Part shown: piece after piece, positions 1 through 9,664 of the stretch
How positions within the stretch are numbered: the stretch's first letter is position 1
Layout: the number at the start of each line of letters is the position of its first letter
NCBI RefSeq assembly: GCF_018128965.1
Contig: NZ_JAAEDH010000001.1
Location: forward strand, 1-64,000
Direction: 5' to 3'
From: Plastoroseomonas arctica
GTDB lineage: Bacteria; Pseudomonadota; Alphaproteobacteria; Acetobacterales; Acetobacteraceae
DNA: 64,000 bases
Position numbers and translations under genes: made by a program
The notes under the pieces: model-generated
What the model was told of the DNA's origin: nothing
Seen by the model: the letters and a program-made list of their open reading frames with translations, nothing else
Database searches by the model: none

Positions 1-1409
1 CGGCGGCCGCCGCGGAGGCCGCGCGCGACGCCGCCCTGCGGGTCTGGCGCAACCGCAACGCCCCCGACGTCCCGCGGGCCCGTGCGGCACTCGCTGCCTT
101 CGGCGCCGCGCTCGACACCACGGATTGGTTCGCCCCGGGCGCGCCGCCTCCGGAGGTCGCGAATGACGCGGCGTTCTTCCTGCAGCAGACCGGCGGCTGC
201 GGGGAGGCCGCCGAGGCAGTCCTGCTGCTCGACGTGGTGCTGCGGGCGGCGCCGTCGCGCGTGCCGGCGCGGCTCAACCGCGCCGACGCTCTGACCCGGC
301 GCGCGGCCTGCGCGACGGACGGCGTGGCCCGGGCCGAGGCGGCGGAAGAGTATCGCCTGTACTGCACGGCGCAGGGGCCGGGCTCCGTCCCGCGCGCCAT
401 CGCCCGGCGCATCGCAACTGCACTGGAGGTGCCGCGTCTCAATGCCGCCGCCTGCCGGCCGCGTCTCGGTGCGCACCGCGCCGTCGTGGCGGGCGACGCG
501 GCAGCGCTGGCTGGCCTTCTCGCGCAGGCGCCCGAGGATGCCATGGCGGCAGATGCCCGCGGCCAGTATCCGCTTGGCCACGCGGTTGCGCGGCGCGACG
601 TGGTGGCGGCGCGGCTGCTGCTCGAGGCCGGGGCGGACCCTGATCGCGCCGGACAGTCCGCCTATGCCTATCCACCCCTGGTCAGCGCGGCGTGGAATGG
701 CGATGTCGCGATGCTCGGCCTGCTGGTGGCGCACCGCGCCCGGGTCGATCCGGTCAATCCGCCCGTGCTCCCGCTGCTGGCCGCGGCGCAGGCGGCGCGC
801 AGCCAGGACGCCGGCACCGTGCGTGCCATGCTGACGCTGCTGCTCGACGCCGGCGCGGCCGTGGACGCGACCAATGCCGAAGGTGCGACGGCCCTGATGG
901 AAGCCGCGGGCGCGGCCGCCCCGCCCGAGCTCATCGCGCTTCTGGTCGGACGCGGCGCGGCGGTCAATCGCGTCAACCGCTACGGCCGGAACGCGGCATT
1001 CGCCGTCGCACCCTTCGTCCCGGCGGCGGATGCGACGATGGCGGCGCTGATCGCGGCGGGCGTCAATCTCGACCAGCAGGACCAGCGCGGGACGACGCCG
1101 CTGAACCAGCTTTTCGCCTGGAGCGGGCGCAGCGGCGCGGTGGTACGCCTGCTCGCCGCGCGCATGCTTGCCGCCGGCGCCGACCCTCGTCTGCCGGACA
1201 TGGAGCGCCGCAGCGCGCTGTTCCGCGCCGCGACCTCGGGCGACGTGGCGCTGACCGAACTCATGCTGGCCGCACCCGCGCGCGGCCCCTACCCGGCATC
1301 CGACGATCCCGTGCCGCTGCTGCGCCGGCGCCTGGCCGACGCCACCCGGCAGGGCTGCCCGTGCGTGGCGGAATGGCGGGCTATCCTTGGGCTGCTCGGC
1401 GCGGAATGA
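1..1409 (+). CDS. Ankyrin-repeat protein, N-terminus outside window
   Basis: The reading frame is open from the left edge (first full codon at position 3), so 468 residues are visible and the true start lies upstream; internal ATGs such as 234 are not convincing starts. The C-terminal two thirds carries ankyrin-type repeats, with cores such as GHAVARRDVVAARLLLEAGA, a segment ending LLLDAGAAVDATNAEG, and GATALMEAAG. The helix-turn-helix consensus (ARLLLEAGADP) recurs about every 33 residues. The N-terminal part is Ala-rich, with several Cys residues and no recognised domain. Ankyrin repeats mediate protein-protein contacts; partner unknown. It ends 40 nt before the downstream lyase gene, same strand. 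Family assignment is firm, function is not. Confidence 0.8.
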   Translation, partial: AAAAEAARDAALRVWRNRNAPDVPRARAALAAFGAALDTTDWFAPGAPPPEVANDAAFFLQQTGGCGEAAEAVLLLDVVLRAAPSRVPARLNRADALTRRAACATDGVARAEAAEEYRLYCTAQGPGSVPRAIARRIATALEVPRLNAAACRPRLGAHRAVVAGDAAALAGLLAQAPEDAMAADARGQYPLGHAVARRDVVAARLLLEAGADPDRAGQSAYAYPPLVSAAWNGDVAMLGLLVAHRARVDPVNPPVLPLLAAAQAARSQDAGTVRAMLTLLLDAGAAVDATNAEGATALMEAAGAAAPPELIALLVGRGAAVNRVNRYGRNAAFAVAPFVPAADATMAALIAAGVNLDQQDQRGTTPLNQLFAWSGRSGAVVRLLAARMLAAGADPRLPDMERRSALFRAATSGDVALTELMLAAPARGPYPASDDPVPLLRRRLADATRQGCPCVAEWRAILGLLGAE

Positions 1410-1449
1410 TGGCCGCCAAGCCGCAATCGCAGAAGAAGGCCACCCCGCC

Positions 1450-2808
1450 ATGCCCGTGAACCCCGCCGACCAGACCGTGTTCGGCGCGCTGTATGGCACC
1501 GACGCGATGCGCGCCGTCTTCGCCGAAAGCGCGTATCTGCAGCGCATGCTCGACGTGGAGGCGGCCCTCGCCCGGGCCCAGGCAAAACTCCTCATCGTGC
1601 CCGCCGAGGCGGCGGCCGAGATCACCGCCGCCGCCGATGCGGCGCGCCTCGACCTGCCCGCACTCGCTGCGGCGACGCGCAACACTGGGTACCCGGTGGT
1701 GGGCCTGGTGCGCCAGCTCTCGGCACTCGCGGGTGCCGAGGCGGGGCGCTGGACACATTGGGGCGCGACCACGCAGGACATCATGGATTCCGCGACGGTC
1801 CTGCAGATGCGCGACGGGCTGGACCTGATCGAGGCGGACCTGCGCGCGCTGTGTGCGGCGCTCGCCGCGCGGGTCGCCGAGCATCGGGACACGGTGATGG
1901 CCGGGCGTACCCACCTGCAGCACGCGCTGCCGGTCACGCTGGGCTACAAATGCGCGGTGTGGCTTGCGCCGCTTCTTGCGATGCTGGAGCGGCTGGAGCA
2001 GCTGCGGCCGCGCGCGCTACGCCTGCAGTTTGGCGGCGCGGCCGGCACGCTGGCCTCGCTCGGCGATGACGGGCTCGCGGTCAGCGCGGCGTTGGCGGAG
2101 GAACTCGCCCTGCCCGAAGCGGACATTCCCTGGCACGTCGCGCGCGACGGTCTCGCCGAGGCGGTGTGCTGGCTCGGCCTCGTCGCCGGCGCGCTGTCCA
2201 AGCTCGCGACCGACGTGATCCTGCTCATGCAATCCGAAGTCGCCGAGCTGTCGGAACCCCATGTCGCCGGACGCGGCGGCTCCTCGACCATGCCGCAGAA
2301 GCGCAATCCCATCTCCTGCGAATACATCATCGCCCAGGCCCGCAGCGTGCACGCGCTGGTGCCGCAGATGCTGGCCGCGATGGCGCAGGACCAGGAGCGC
2401 GGCACCGGGCCGTGGCAGGCGGAATCCCTCGCCATCGGTCAGGCGTTTCTCCTCACCCACGGGGCCGTCGTGCAGGCGTGCACCATCGCCGAGGGCATGG
2501 TCGTCGACGCCGCGCGCATGCGCGCCAACATCGAGGCGACGGGCGGGCTGATCATGAGCGAGGCGGTGATGATGGGGCTGGCCCCCTCGCTCGGCCGGGG
2601 CGAGGCGCATCACGCGGTGAACCACGCCTGCGACGTCGCGCTCGCGACCGGCGTCTCGCTCGCCGAGGCGCTGAAGGCGGAACCCGCGCTCGCCGGGCAA
2701 ATCGACGACGCGATGATCGCGCGGCTGACCGAGCCCTCGGGCTATCTCGGTGCGGCGGGGGCGTTCTGCGACCGGGTGCTGGCGCGGAGTGCCGCGCTGC
2801 TCGGCTGA
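1450..2808 (+). CDS. pcaB: 3-carboxy-cis,cis-muconate cycloisomerase / adenylosuccinate lyase family enzyme
   Basis: 452 aa member of the fumarase/aspartase superfamily. The superfamily signature GSSTMPQKRNP is present near residue 280, holding the catalytic Ser loop, and a HWGATTQD motif (second conserved region) lies near residue 105. The start at 1450 matches the family N-terminus; the frame is open further upstream but that extension is not family-like. PcaB converts 3-carboxymuconate to the muconolactone in the protocatechuate branch of the beta-ketoadipate pathway; no other pca genes are nearby, so the substrate could be different (several Bug-rich bacteria carry stand-alone homologues). 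Cytosolic, probably tetrameric by family. Confidence 0.75.
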   Translation: MPVNPADQTVFGALYGTDAMRAVFAESAYLQRMLDVEAALARAQAKLLIVPAEAAAEITAAADAARLDLPALAAATRNTGYPVVGLVRQLSALAGAEAGRWTHWGATTQDIMDSATVLQMRDGLDLIEADLRALCAALAARVAEHRDTVMAGRTHLQHALPVTLGYKCAVWLAPLLAMLERLEQLRPRALRLQFGGAAGTLASLGDDGLAVSAALAEELALPEADIPWHVARDGLAEAVCWLGLVAGALSKLATDVILLMQSEVAELSEPHVAGRGGSSTMPQKRNPISCEYIIAQARSVHALVPQMLAAMAQDQERGTGPWQAESLAIGQAFLLTHGAVVQACTIAEGMVVDAARMRANIEATGGLIMSEAVMMGLAPSLGRGEAHHAVNHACDVALATGVSLAEALKAEPALAGQIDDAMIARLTEPSGYLGAAGAFCDRVLARSAALLG

Positions 2809-2892
2809 CGCGCGCGCGGATTCACCGGGCGTTTACCTGGCGCGGGCCATCATCGGCCATCGCGCCAGGACGGCGCGCAAGGATGTCCGGCA

Positions 2893-3699
2893 TTGAAAAC
2901 CAATCCGCGCAGCGTCGCATCCCCCGGGCCGGACACCGGCCGCTTCACCTTCGCGCGCCTCGCCGCCGCATTGCGCTGGCGACGCCCGCCGCCGCCGGCC
3001 TCGCCCACCGCGCCGGCGCCGCTCGCCGCGCCGGCGGAAAGCCTCGCGCTCATGTTGCGCGTGCTCGCCGAGGAGATGCTGCGCCTCAAGCACGAGGGCG
3101 CCGAGGTCAGCCGCAGCCTCGCCGAGGCGGCCGCCGCCGGCCGCCAGATGCATGACGCCGTGCGCGAGGCCAATGCGCGCCTGGCCGAAAGTGCGAGCCT
3201 CAACACCGCGACGGCCGAGGCGCTGTGCCTGCTGCCGGGCATTGTCAACCGCCAGGCGGACCGCATCGACAGCCTCTCCGACAAGGCCGAGGCGCTGCTG
3301 TCCCAGCCCGCCGCCGATGCCGGCCTGCAGGCCACCATCGCCCGGCTCGAAGCCGCGCGCCCCGACCCCGCCTTGGCCCAGGGCGTGATCGCGGCGACCG
3401 AGCGCCTGGAAGCCCTGATCGCTACGCTGGAACAGCGCGCGGATCCGAGCCTGCTCGATCAGGCCGCACAGCGGATCGACGCCGCATCGCAATCCCTCGA
3501 GGCGCTGCCGGCCGCGATGGAGGCGCGCCTGGACACGGCGGCGGCGGCCACGCTGGGCGAGGTGGAGGCCAAGATCGCCCGCGTGGTGGCCAAGCTCAGC
3601 CGCCTCGCCACGACCGCGCAGGGCGGCCTCGATGCCCGCCTCGGCACCGGCCCGGCCTGGCCGCCGGAGGCGGCCACACCGATCCGCCGCGTGTCATGA
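2893..3699 (+). CDS. Hypothetical coiled-coil protein
   Basis: 268 aa if started at the TTG at 2893; no in-frame ATG gives a better N-terminus, so the start is uncertain. A proline-rich, basic N-terminus (residues 1-45) is followed by long Ala/Glu/Arg-rich helices (about 50-240) with heptad-like Leu/Ala spacing, suggesting an elongated coiled coil. No signal peptide or membrane segment. I do not recognise a family. The last 11 codons (PEAATPIRRVS) lie in a 32-nt segment that is duplicated 89 nt downstream, so the present C-terminus may derive from a small tandem duplication. Confidence 0.55.
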   Translation: MKTNPRSVASPGPDTGRFTFARLAAALRWRRPPPPASPTAPAPLAAPAESLALMLRVLAEEMLRLKHEGAEVSRSLAEAAAAGRQMHDAVREANARLAESASLNTATAEALCLLPGIVNRQADRIDSLSDKAEALLSQPAADAGLQATIARLEAARPDPALAQGVIAATERLEALIATLEQRADPSLLDQAAQRIDAASQSLEALPAAMEARLDTAAAATLGEVEAKIARVVAKLSRLATTAQGGLDARLGTGPAWPPEAATPIRRVS

Positions 3700-3788
3700 A
3701 CCCGGCCGCGGGACGCGGCGATAAACAATTGCCGCGTCTCCTGACGCGACCGCCGGAGGCGGCCACACCGATCCGCCGCGTCTCCTGA
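3661..3788 (+). repeat. Tandem duplication at a gene 3' end (89-nt period)
   Basis: A 32-nt sequence starting at 3661 (CCGCCGGAGGCGGCCACACC...) recurs exactly at 3750-3781. Each copy is followed by a near-identical tail containing TGAACCC. The offset of 89 nt is not a multiple of three, so the second copy encodes the same PEAATPIRRVS string in a different frame. It spans the stop codon of the upstream coiled-coil gene and its intergenic tail. Confidence 0.8.
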
Positions 3789-3836
3789 ACCCGCGCCAGC
3801 CTTGCCGGACGGGCAGGGCCGCGCCACCTTGCAGGC

Positions 3837-4871
3837 ATGGCGCTCTCCCTCTCCATCCTCGACCAATCCACCATCGCCGCCGGGCGTGACGCCGGTGCCG
3901 CGGTCGCCGAAACCCTGGCCCTCGCGCGCAAGGCCGATGGCTGGGGCTATGCCCGCTATTGGCTCGCCGAGCACCACAATTCGCAGGCCCATGCCGGCAG
4001 CGCGCCGGAGATCCTGATCGCCGCCATCGCCGCGACTACCCGGCGCATCCGCGTGGGCTCGGCCGGGATCATGCTGCCGCACTACGCCTCGCTGAAGGTG
4101 GCCGAGCAGTTCCGCGCGCTCGAGGCCGTCGCGCCCGGCCGCATCGATCTCGGCGTCGGCCGCGCGCCCGGCTCGGATGGCCGCACCGCCATGGCGCTGA
4201 ACCCGATGGCGATGCGCCAGGTGGAGGACCGCTTCCCCGCCCAGGTGTCCGAGCTGCTCGGCTGGACTGGAGAGGGGCTGCCGGTCACCCACCCGCACGC
4301 CGCCATCACCGCCCAGCCCGCGGTCAGCACCCGCCCGCAGCTCTGGATCCTGGGGTCGAGCGAATACGGCGCCCAGCTCGCGGCCTATTTCGGGCTGCCC
4401 TATTGCTTCGCGCATTTCATCACCGATGGCGGCGGCTGCGCCGAAGCGCTGGCATTGTACCACGCGCAGTTCCGCGCCGATGCCGGCAACCTCCCGGCCG
4501 CACATGCGGCGCTGGGCGTCTTCGCACTCGCCGCCGACACCGAGGCCGAGGCCGAACACCTGTTCGCCTCGCGCGCGCTGTCGCGGCTGCTGCGCGACCG
4601 CGGCCGCTTCGTTCCGCTCCCCTCCCCCGAGGAGGCGCTGGCCTACAACTACACGCCGGCCGATCGCTCCCGCATTGCGCAGTTCCGCGAGCAGGCCATC
4701 ATCGGCACCCCCGCGCAGGTGCTGGGCAGGCTGGAGGCGCTGGCCGGTTCGGTCGGCGCGGCGGAGATCGCGATCCTTTCGCCCTGCCACGACCCCGTGG
4801 CGCGGGCGCGCAGCTACGAGCTGATCGCGCGCGAGGCCGGTCTCGCCCAGGCGCTGCCGATCGCCGCCTGA
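3837..4871 (+). CDS. LLM-class flavin-dependent oxidoreductase
   Basis: 344 aa, full length for the single-component luciferase-like monooxygenase family (TIM barrel using reduced FMN supplied by a separate reductase). Typical features are the N-terminal strand LSLSILDQS, the ARYWLAEHHN motif near residue 43, the IRVGSAGIMLPHYAS stretch near 75, and LGVGRAPGSDGRT near 105. The substrate cannot be read from sequence; this subgroup (YhbW/alkanal-monooxygenase-like) is mostly uncharacterised. It stands alone between a hypothetical gene and another orphan. Family call is solid, substrate unknown. Confidence 0.88.
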   Translation: MALSLSILDQSTIAAGRDAGAAVAETLALARKADGWGYARYWLAEHHNSQAHAGSAPEILIAAIAATTRRIRVGSAGIMLPHYASLKVAEQFRALEAVAPGRIDLGVGRAPGSDGRTAMALNPMAMRQVEDRFPAQVSELLGWTGEGLPVTHPHAAITAQPAVSTRPQLWILGSSEYGAQLAAYFGLPYCFAHFITDGGGCAEALALYHAQFRADAGNLPAAHAALGVFALAADTEAEAEHLFASRALSRLLRDRGRFVPLPSPEEALAYNYTPADRSRIAQFREQAIIGTPAQVLGRLEALAGSVGAAEIAILSPCHDPVARARSYELIAREAGLAQALPIAA

Positions 4872-4962
4872 GGCGTCTTTACGCCACGCCTACATCGGCG
4901 GCGCACCGATCGCATCGCACGCTTATGGTCTTCCGCCGCATGGTGTCGGGCAGGAGGACTTC

Positions 4963-5442
4963 ATGCCCGTCGCCGCTCTCGCCTCGCCCCGCCCATCCCA
5001 CGCCAGGCGCTCCGCCGCCCACCCACCCCCTGCCGCCAGCCTGCTCGACGAGGCGGAAGCTGGCCCTGAGGATCGCGTCCTGATCGTCGGCGCGGCCAGC
5101 GTGGACCTGCTCTGCGACGCCATGCGGCATGGCTGCCGCGGCGCGATCGAGGCGGTGACGCCCTCGATGCACCCCGAACCCGCCGATGTCGTGGTCGCCC
5201 CGCGCGTCGCCACCGAAGCCGAGGCAGTCGCTGTGCTGACCTGCGCCAGCCGAGCGCTCGGCCAGCGGCCGCAGGGCGGACGCCTGGCGGTGCTGCTGCC
5301 CGGCGCACCGGCGCGCGGCATCGCCCGCGTCATCACCGCGCGGCTGCACGCGCTGGGCTTCACGCGCATCCGGCTGCGCGCCCTGGCCGAAGGCGGGCTC
5401 ATGCTCGTCTGCCGCCGCGCGCCGACGCCCGCCGCGTCGTAG
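4963..5442 (+). CDS. Hypothetical protein, Rossmann-like fragment
   Basis: 159 aa, not recognised. After a proline-rich leader (1-35) it shows alternating beta-alpha segments (RVLIVGAASVDLL, ADVVVAPRVATEAEAVAVL, GRLAVLLPGAP, GGLMLVCRRA). The ending resembles the last strands of class I methyltransferases, but there is no GxGxG SAM loop. Codon use is normal for the region and it lies 26 nt upstream of the dapA-type gene on the same strand, which supports it being real and possibly co-transcribed. Confidence 0.55.
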   Translation: MPVAALASPRPSHARRSAAHPPPAASLLDEAEAGPEDRVLIVGAASVDLLCDAMRHGCRGAIEAVTPSMHPEPADVVVAPRVATEAEAVAVLTCASRALGQRPQGGRLAVLLPGAPARGIARVITARLHALGFTRIRLRALAEGGLMLVCRRAPTPAAS

Positions 5443-5468
5443 CCAGCCCCTTTTTCCAGGAGCTTACC

Positions 5469-6422
5469 GTGTCCCACGGAGCCATCGGATTCGCCGGCTC
5501 GATCCCGGCGCTCGTCACCCCGTTTCGCCGCGAGGATGGCGCGATCGATTCCATCGCACTCGCCGGCCTCGCGGCACGCGCCGTCGCGCGCGGATCGAGC
5601 GGTGTCGTCGTCTGCGGCAGCACCGGCGAAGGCCCGGCGTTGACCGCCGAGGAGCATGCGGGTGCCGTGCGCGTGGTCGCCCAGGCGGTGGGCGCGCGGG
5701 TGCCGGTGATCGCCGGCGTCGGTGCGCCCTGCACGGAGGCGGCTATCCAGCTCGCCCAGGCCGCCGAGCGTGCCGGCGCCGCCGCGCTGCTGTGCGGCGC
5801 GCCACCCTATGTGAAGCCGGGGCAGGAGGGTCTGTTCGCCCATGTCCGCGCCATCGCGACGGCGTCGGGGCTGCCGATCATGCTCTATGACGTGCCGTCC
5901 CGCGCCGGCGTCGCCTTCGCGGACGCGACCATCGCGCGGCTGCGGGAGGCGGGGCTGATCCATGCGCTGAAGGATGCCAGCGGCGATCTCTCCCGGGTGC
6001 CGCGCCTGCGGGCGCTGTGCGGGCGGGATTTTCCGCAGCTCTCGGGCGACGACGCGACGGCGCTCGCGCATCTCGCCATGGGTGGGGCCGGCTGCGTCTC
6101 GGTGAGCGCGAATGTCGCGCCCGCGCTCTGCGCCGCGCTGCAGCAGGCCTGGGTCGCGCGCGATATGGATCGCGCCGCGGAGATCCGCGACGGGCTCGCC
6201 CCGCTCGACGCGGTGCTGTTCGCCGAGACGAACCCCATTCCGGTGAAGGCGGCGCTCGGGCTACTGGGGCTTGCCGACGCCATGCCGCGCCTGCCGCTGC
6301 TTTTGGCCAGCCAGGCAACCCGGCAGCGGCTCTGCGCCGTTCTTGCCGAGGTCATGGCGCTGGAAGACGGGCGGGCGCGGGCGATCGAAGCGGGTGCACC
6401 GCAGGGCCGAGCGGCGGCGTGA
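5469..6422 (+). CDS. dapA: DapA-family aldolase (dihydrodipicolinate synthase-like)
   Basis: 317 aa TIM-barrel class I aldolase, GTG start preceded by a CAGGAG ribosome site. Key residues are all visible: GSTGEG at 50-55, catalytic Tyr140 and Arg145 in YDVPSRAG, and the Schiff-base Lys168 in HALKDASGD. The chain is longer than E. coli DapA (292 aa). The canonical role is condensation of pyruvate with aspartate semialdehyde in lysine synthesis. With no lysine or DAP genes nearby, it could equally be a paralogous pyruvate-dependent lyase of the same family, so the symbol is tentative. Confidence 0.8.
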   Translation: MSHGAIGFAGSIPALVTPFRREDGAIDSIALAGLAARAVARGSSGVVVCGSTGEGPALTAEEHAGAVRVVAQAVGARVPVIAGVGAPCTEAAIQLAQAAERAGAAALLCGAPPYVKPGQEGLFAHVRAIATASGLPIMLYDVPSRAGVAFADATIARLREAGLIHALKDASGDLSRVPRLRALCGRDFPQLSGDDATALAHLAMGGAGCVSVSANVAPALCAALQQAWVARDMDRAAEIRDGLAPLDAVLFAETNPIPVKAALGLLGLADAMPRLPLLLASQATRQRLCAVLAEVMALEDGRARAIEAGAPQGRAAA

Positions 6423-6571
6423 ATTCACTGGGCTTTTCCGCGCTCGTTGTTCTAGGATTGTTCCGTCCTGCGATATCCCGCGCGCGGTGTGCGCGGGACG
6501 GCGCCGAAAGTAAGGAATTCCCATTTGCGGGGCAAAAATCGTTCATTGCCCGATGCTTGCGGAAAACGCGA

Positions 6572-6600
6572 CGGGTAAGGGCTCCTTACTTCCTTACCCG
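6572..6600. terminator. Hairpin between convergent genes, overlapping a stop codon
   Basis: A perfect 9-bp inverted repeat, CGGGTAAGG (6572-6580) and CCTTACCCG (6592-6600), flanks an 11-nt loop. It sits where the dapA-type gene (+) and the acyl-CoA ligase (-) converge; the ligase stop codon (6594-6596) lies inside the right arm. There is no clear T-run, so termination is inferred from placement. The rest of 6423-6593 is relatively AT-rich and carries nothing else that I recognise. Confidence 0.45.
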
Positions 6601-8216
6601 AGCTGGTGGTCCTTCACCATCTCGCGGATCTTCGTCTTGAGCAGCTTGCCCGTGGCCGTGTGCGGCAGGCTGTCCACCACCAGCACGTCGTCGGGCATCC
6701 ACCACTTCGCGATCTTGTCGGAGAGGTAGGTCAGCACGCTCGCCTTGGTCGGGCTGGTGCCGGGCTTGGGCACCACCAGCAGCAGTGGCCGCTCATCCCA
6801 TTTGGGATGCGCGACCGCGACAACGGCGGCCTCGGCCACGTCTGGATGCCCCACCGCGAAATTCTCGATGGCGATAGAGCTGATCCACTCGCCGCCGGAC
6901 TTGATCACGTCCTTGGAGCGGTCGGTGATCTGCATGTACCCGTTCGCGTCGATCGTCGCGACGTCGCCGGTGTCGAAGAAACCCTCGGCGTCGAGGATGC
7001 CGGCGGGGTCCACCTTGTAGTAGGCCGCCGTGATCGCGGGGCCCTTCACCTTCAGCCGCCCAAACACCTCGCCATCCCAGGGCAGGGCCGTGCCGGCATC
7101 GTCGGTGATGGTGATCTCGACGCCGAAGGGCGGCGGTCCCTGCGTCGATTGCAGGTCGAGCAGCGGCTGGCCTTCGAGATGGGCGACCTCGGGCTTGGTG
7201 TAGCAGAGCGTGCCCACCGGCGAGCACTCGGTCATGCCCCAGGCGTGCAGCACGCGCACGCCGTATTCGCGCTGGTAGGCGTCGATCAGCGCCGGCGGGC
7301 AGGCCGAGCCGCCGATCGCAACCGTCTTCATCGTGGACAGGCGGTCGCCGCTCGCGCGCAGGTGCTGCAGCAGCATCATCCAGATGGTCGGCACCGCGGC
7401 GGAGAAGGTGACGCCCTCGCTCTCCAGCAACTCGTGCACCGAGGCACCGTCGAGCTTGGCACCAGGCAGCACCAGCTCGGCACCGGCCATCGGGGCCGCG
7501 AAGGGCAGGATCCAGCTGTTGGCGTGGAACATCGGCACCACCGGCATCACCACGTCCCGCGCGGTGAGCGCGAACATGTCGGCGGCGTTCATCGTCATCG
7601 CGTGCAGCACGTTGGAGCGGTGCGAATATAGGACCCCCTTGGGGTCGCCCGTGGTGCCGGAGGTGTAGCACAGCCCCGCGGCGGTGCGTTCGTCGAGGCT
7701 GTGCCAGGCGTAGTCGGCGTCGGCCTCGGCGAGCCAGGTCTCGTAGGCAACGGCGCCGCGCAGTGAGGTCTCGGGCATGTTCGCGGTGTCCGTCAGCACG
7801 ACGAAGCGCTGGATGTGGGGCAGCTGCGGCGCGAGCTTCTCCAGCAGCGGGACGAAGGTGAGGTCGATCAGCGCGAGGCGGCTTTCGGCGTGGTTCAGGA
7901 TCCAGGCGATCTGCTCGGGGAACAGCCGCGGATTGACCGTGTGGTAGATCGCGCCGATCCCGCTGATCGCGTACCAGGCCTCGACATGGCGCCAGGTGTT
8001 CCAGGCGAGTGTGGCGACGCGGTCGCCTTCGACGATGCCTTCCATGCCCAGGCGCTTGGCCAGCTGCAGGGCGCGGGTGCGCAGCGTCGCGTAGTCGGTG
8101 CGGTGGATGGGGCCCTCGACGGAGCGGCTGACGACGGCGCGGCGGGGATGCTGGATCGCCGCGTGGTCGATCACCCGATGGATCAGCAATGGCCAATCCT
8201 GCATCAATCCGAGCAT
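6594..8216 (-). CDS. Long-chain acyl-CoA synthetase (AMP-binding)
   Basis: 540 aa ANL-superfamily adenylate-forming enzyme. The P-loop-like AMP motif [12 protein letters not shown] is near residue 180, [10 protein letters not shown] near 325, the GFFDTGD adenine motif and the hinge [15 protein letters not shown] near 430, and the catalytic C-terminal Lys in [13 protein letters not shown]. The start at 8216 gives the family-typical [12 protein letters not shown]-terminus and has a GGGGGAG ribosome site; the open frame continues upstream without family similarity. It activates a fatty acid to its CoA thioester using ATP. Divergent from the peroxiredoxin gene across 115 nt. Confidence 0.9.
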   Translation of the reverse strand: MLGLMQDWPLLIHRVIDHAAIQHPRRAVVSRSVEGPIHRTDYATLRTRALQLAKRLGMEGIVEGDRVATLAWNTWRHVEAWYAISGIGAIYHTVNPRLFPEQIAWILNHAESRLALIDLTFVPLLEKLAPQLPHIQRFVVLTDTANMPETSLRGAVAYETWLAEADADYAWHSLDERTAAGLCYTSGTTGDPKGVLYSHRSNVLHAMTMNAADMFALTARDVVMPVVPMFHANSWILPFAAPMAGAELVLPGAKLDGASVHELLESEGVTFSAAVPTIWMMLLQHLRASGDRLSTMKTVAIGGSACPPALIDAYQREYGVRVLHAWGMTECSPVGTLCYTKPEVAHLEGQPLLDLQSTQGPPPFGVEITITDDAGTALPWDGEVFGRLKVKGPAITAAYYKVDPAGILDAEGFFDTGDVATIDANGYMQITDRSKDVIKSGGEWISSIAIENFAVGHPDVAEAAVVAVAHPKWDERPLLLVVPKPGTSPTKASVLTYLSDKIAKWWMPDDVLVVDSLPHTATGKLLKTKIREMVKDHQLG

Positions 8217-8331
8217 GGCGTTCTCCCCCGGGCCAGTTTGCGGCCATTCTATTCCCAGTGCTTTACATACTGCCACAGACGCGCTCCGGATGCCGCCATC
8301 GGCGCCGATCGTGCGCCAAGAGGAGAGCATC

Positions 8332-8961
8332 ATGAGCATTCAACTCGGCCAGGTCGCGCCGGATTTCGAAGCCGAAACCACCCAGGGCACCATCAAGTTC
8401 CATGAGTGGCTGGGCAGTTCCTGGGGCGTGCTGTTCAGCCACCCGAAGGACTTCACCCCGGTCTGCACGACCGAGCTGGGCGAGACCGCCCGCCTCAAGC
8501 CGGAATTCGACAAGCGCAACGTGAAGGTCATCGGCCTGTCGGTGGATCCGCTGACCAGCCACGGCCTGTGGGAAGCCGACATCGAGGAGACCCAGGGGAC
8601 CGCGGTGAACTTCCCCATGATCGCCGACCCAGACCGCAAGGTGGCCGCGCTGTACGACATGGTGCACCCCGAGGCCGACCCCTCGATCACCGTGCGCACG
8701 GTGTTCGTGATCGATCCGAACAAGAAGATCCGCCTTTTCCTGGTCTATCCGCCGAGCACGGGGCGGAATTTCGACGAAATCATCCGGGTGATCGACAGCC
8801 TCCAGCTCACCGACCGGACCAAGGTGGCGACGCCGGTCAACTGGCGCCCGGGCGAGCGCGGCATCATCCCGCCCTCGATCACGGATGAGAAGGCGCGCGA
8901 ATTGTTCCCCCAGGGGTGGGAAGCCAAGAAGCCCTATCTGCGCTATGTGGAGGTGAAGTAG
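8332..8961 (+). CDS. 1-Cys peroxiredoxin (Prx6 family)
   Basis: 209 aa. The peroxidatic Cys45 sits in DFTPVCTTE, the motif diagnostic of the Prx6/1-Cys group, and the C-terminal dimerisation extension (VNWRPGERGIIPP...) is present. There is no resolving Cys in the usual positions. It reduces hydrogen peroxide and organic hydroperoxides in the cytosol. The ATG at 8332 is preceded by GAGGAG. It is followed 44 nt later by a rhodanese gene on the same strand, suggesting a small oxidative or sulfur stress operon. Confidence 0.93.
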   Translation: MSIQLGQVAPDFEAETTQGTIKFHEWLGSSWGVLFSHPKDFTPVCTTELGETARLKPEFDKRNVKVIGLSVDPLTSHGLWEADIEETQGTAVNFPMIADPDRKVAALYDMVHPEADPSITVRTVFVIDPNKKIRLFLVYPPSTGRNFDEIIRVIDSLQLTDRTKVATPVNWRPGERGIIPPSITDEKARELFPQGWEAKKPYLRYVEVK

Positions 8962-9005
8962 CCGGGGCAGGCATCGCATCCGGCCGATGTTGTTGGAAGA
9001 GTCCC

Positions 9006-9422
9006 ATGAGCACTGTGCCGGATGTGAGTGCGACCGAAGCCTGGGCGGCGCTGGCGAGCGATCCCGAAGCCGCCCTGGTCGATGTGCGCACCGACGCCGA
9101 ATGGAACTTCGTCGGCCTGCCGGACCTCGCGCCGGCGGGCAAGGAGCCGGTGTTGATCCCCTGGCAGGTCTACCCCTCCATGCAGGTCAATGGCGCCTTC
9201 GCCGAGCACCTGCGCAAGGCGGGGCTGACGCCGTTGAAGAAGATCTATTTCCTGTGCCGCTCCGGCGCGCGCTCGCTCGCGGCGGGGCAGGCGGCGCAGG
9301 CGGCGGGGTTTCCGCACGCCTTCAACATCGCCGCCGGCTTTGAAGGGCCGGTCGATGCGGAGGGCCATCGCGGCACCGTCTCCGGCTGGAAGGCTGAGGG
9401 CCTGCCCTGGCGCCAGCGCTGA
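9006..9422 (+). CDS. Rhodanese-like sulfurtransferase
   Basis: 138 aa single rhodanese domain. The active-site loop is CRSGARS with nucleophilic Cys84, and the VDVRTDAEW motif near residue 26 is canonical. The loop is six residues, as in persulfide-transferring rhodaneses rather than phosphatases. No signal peptide, so cytosolic. It follows the peroxiredoxin, consistent with thiol or persulfide handling, but the sulfur acceptor is unknown. Confidence 0.88.
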   Translation: MSTVPDVSATEAWAALASDPEAALVDVRTDAEWNFVGLPDLAPAGKEPVLIPWQVYPSMQVNGAFAEHLRKAGLTPLKKIYFLCRSGARSLAAGQAAQAAGFPHAFNIAAGFEGPVDAEGHRGTVSGWKAEGLPWRQR

Positions 9423-9664
9423 GGACGCGATGCGGCGCACCTTCACCCGCACCGCGTCGCCATATCTCGCCCCCGTCAGCGAGCCATTCGATTTGTTGTT
9501 TGAACCGCTCGGCGTGCCGCATGATGGGGGGGAATGGCTGATCCACCCTCACCTTCCGCCGACGACCTTGTACGGGCATGGCCGGCTGCGCCTGCTGCCG
9601 GGTGTGCCCAGGCATCGATGCGGCACCGCCGGCTGATGCCGCACATGCGACGCTGACGCCGGCC

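Noticed and set aside
9430-9636. Possible 68-codon gene on the + strand between the rhodanese and trigger-factor-like genes
   Set aside because: No ribosome site or recognisable family, and it changes to an Arg/His-rich shadow-like composition at its end; treated as intergenic.
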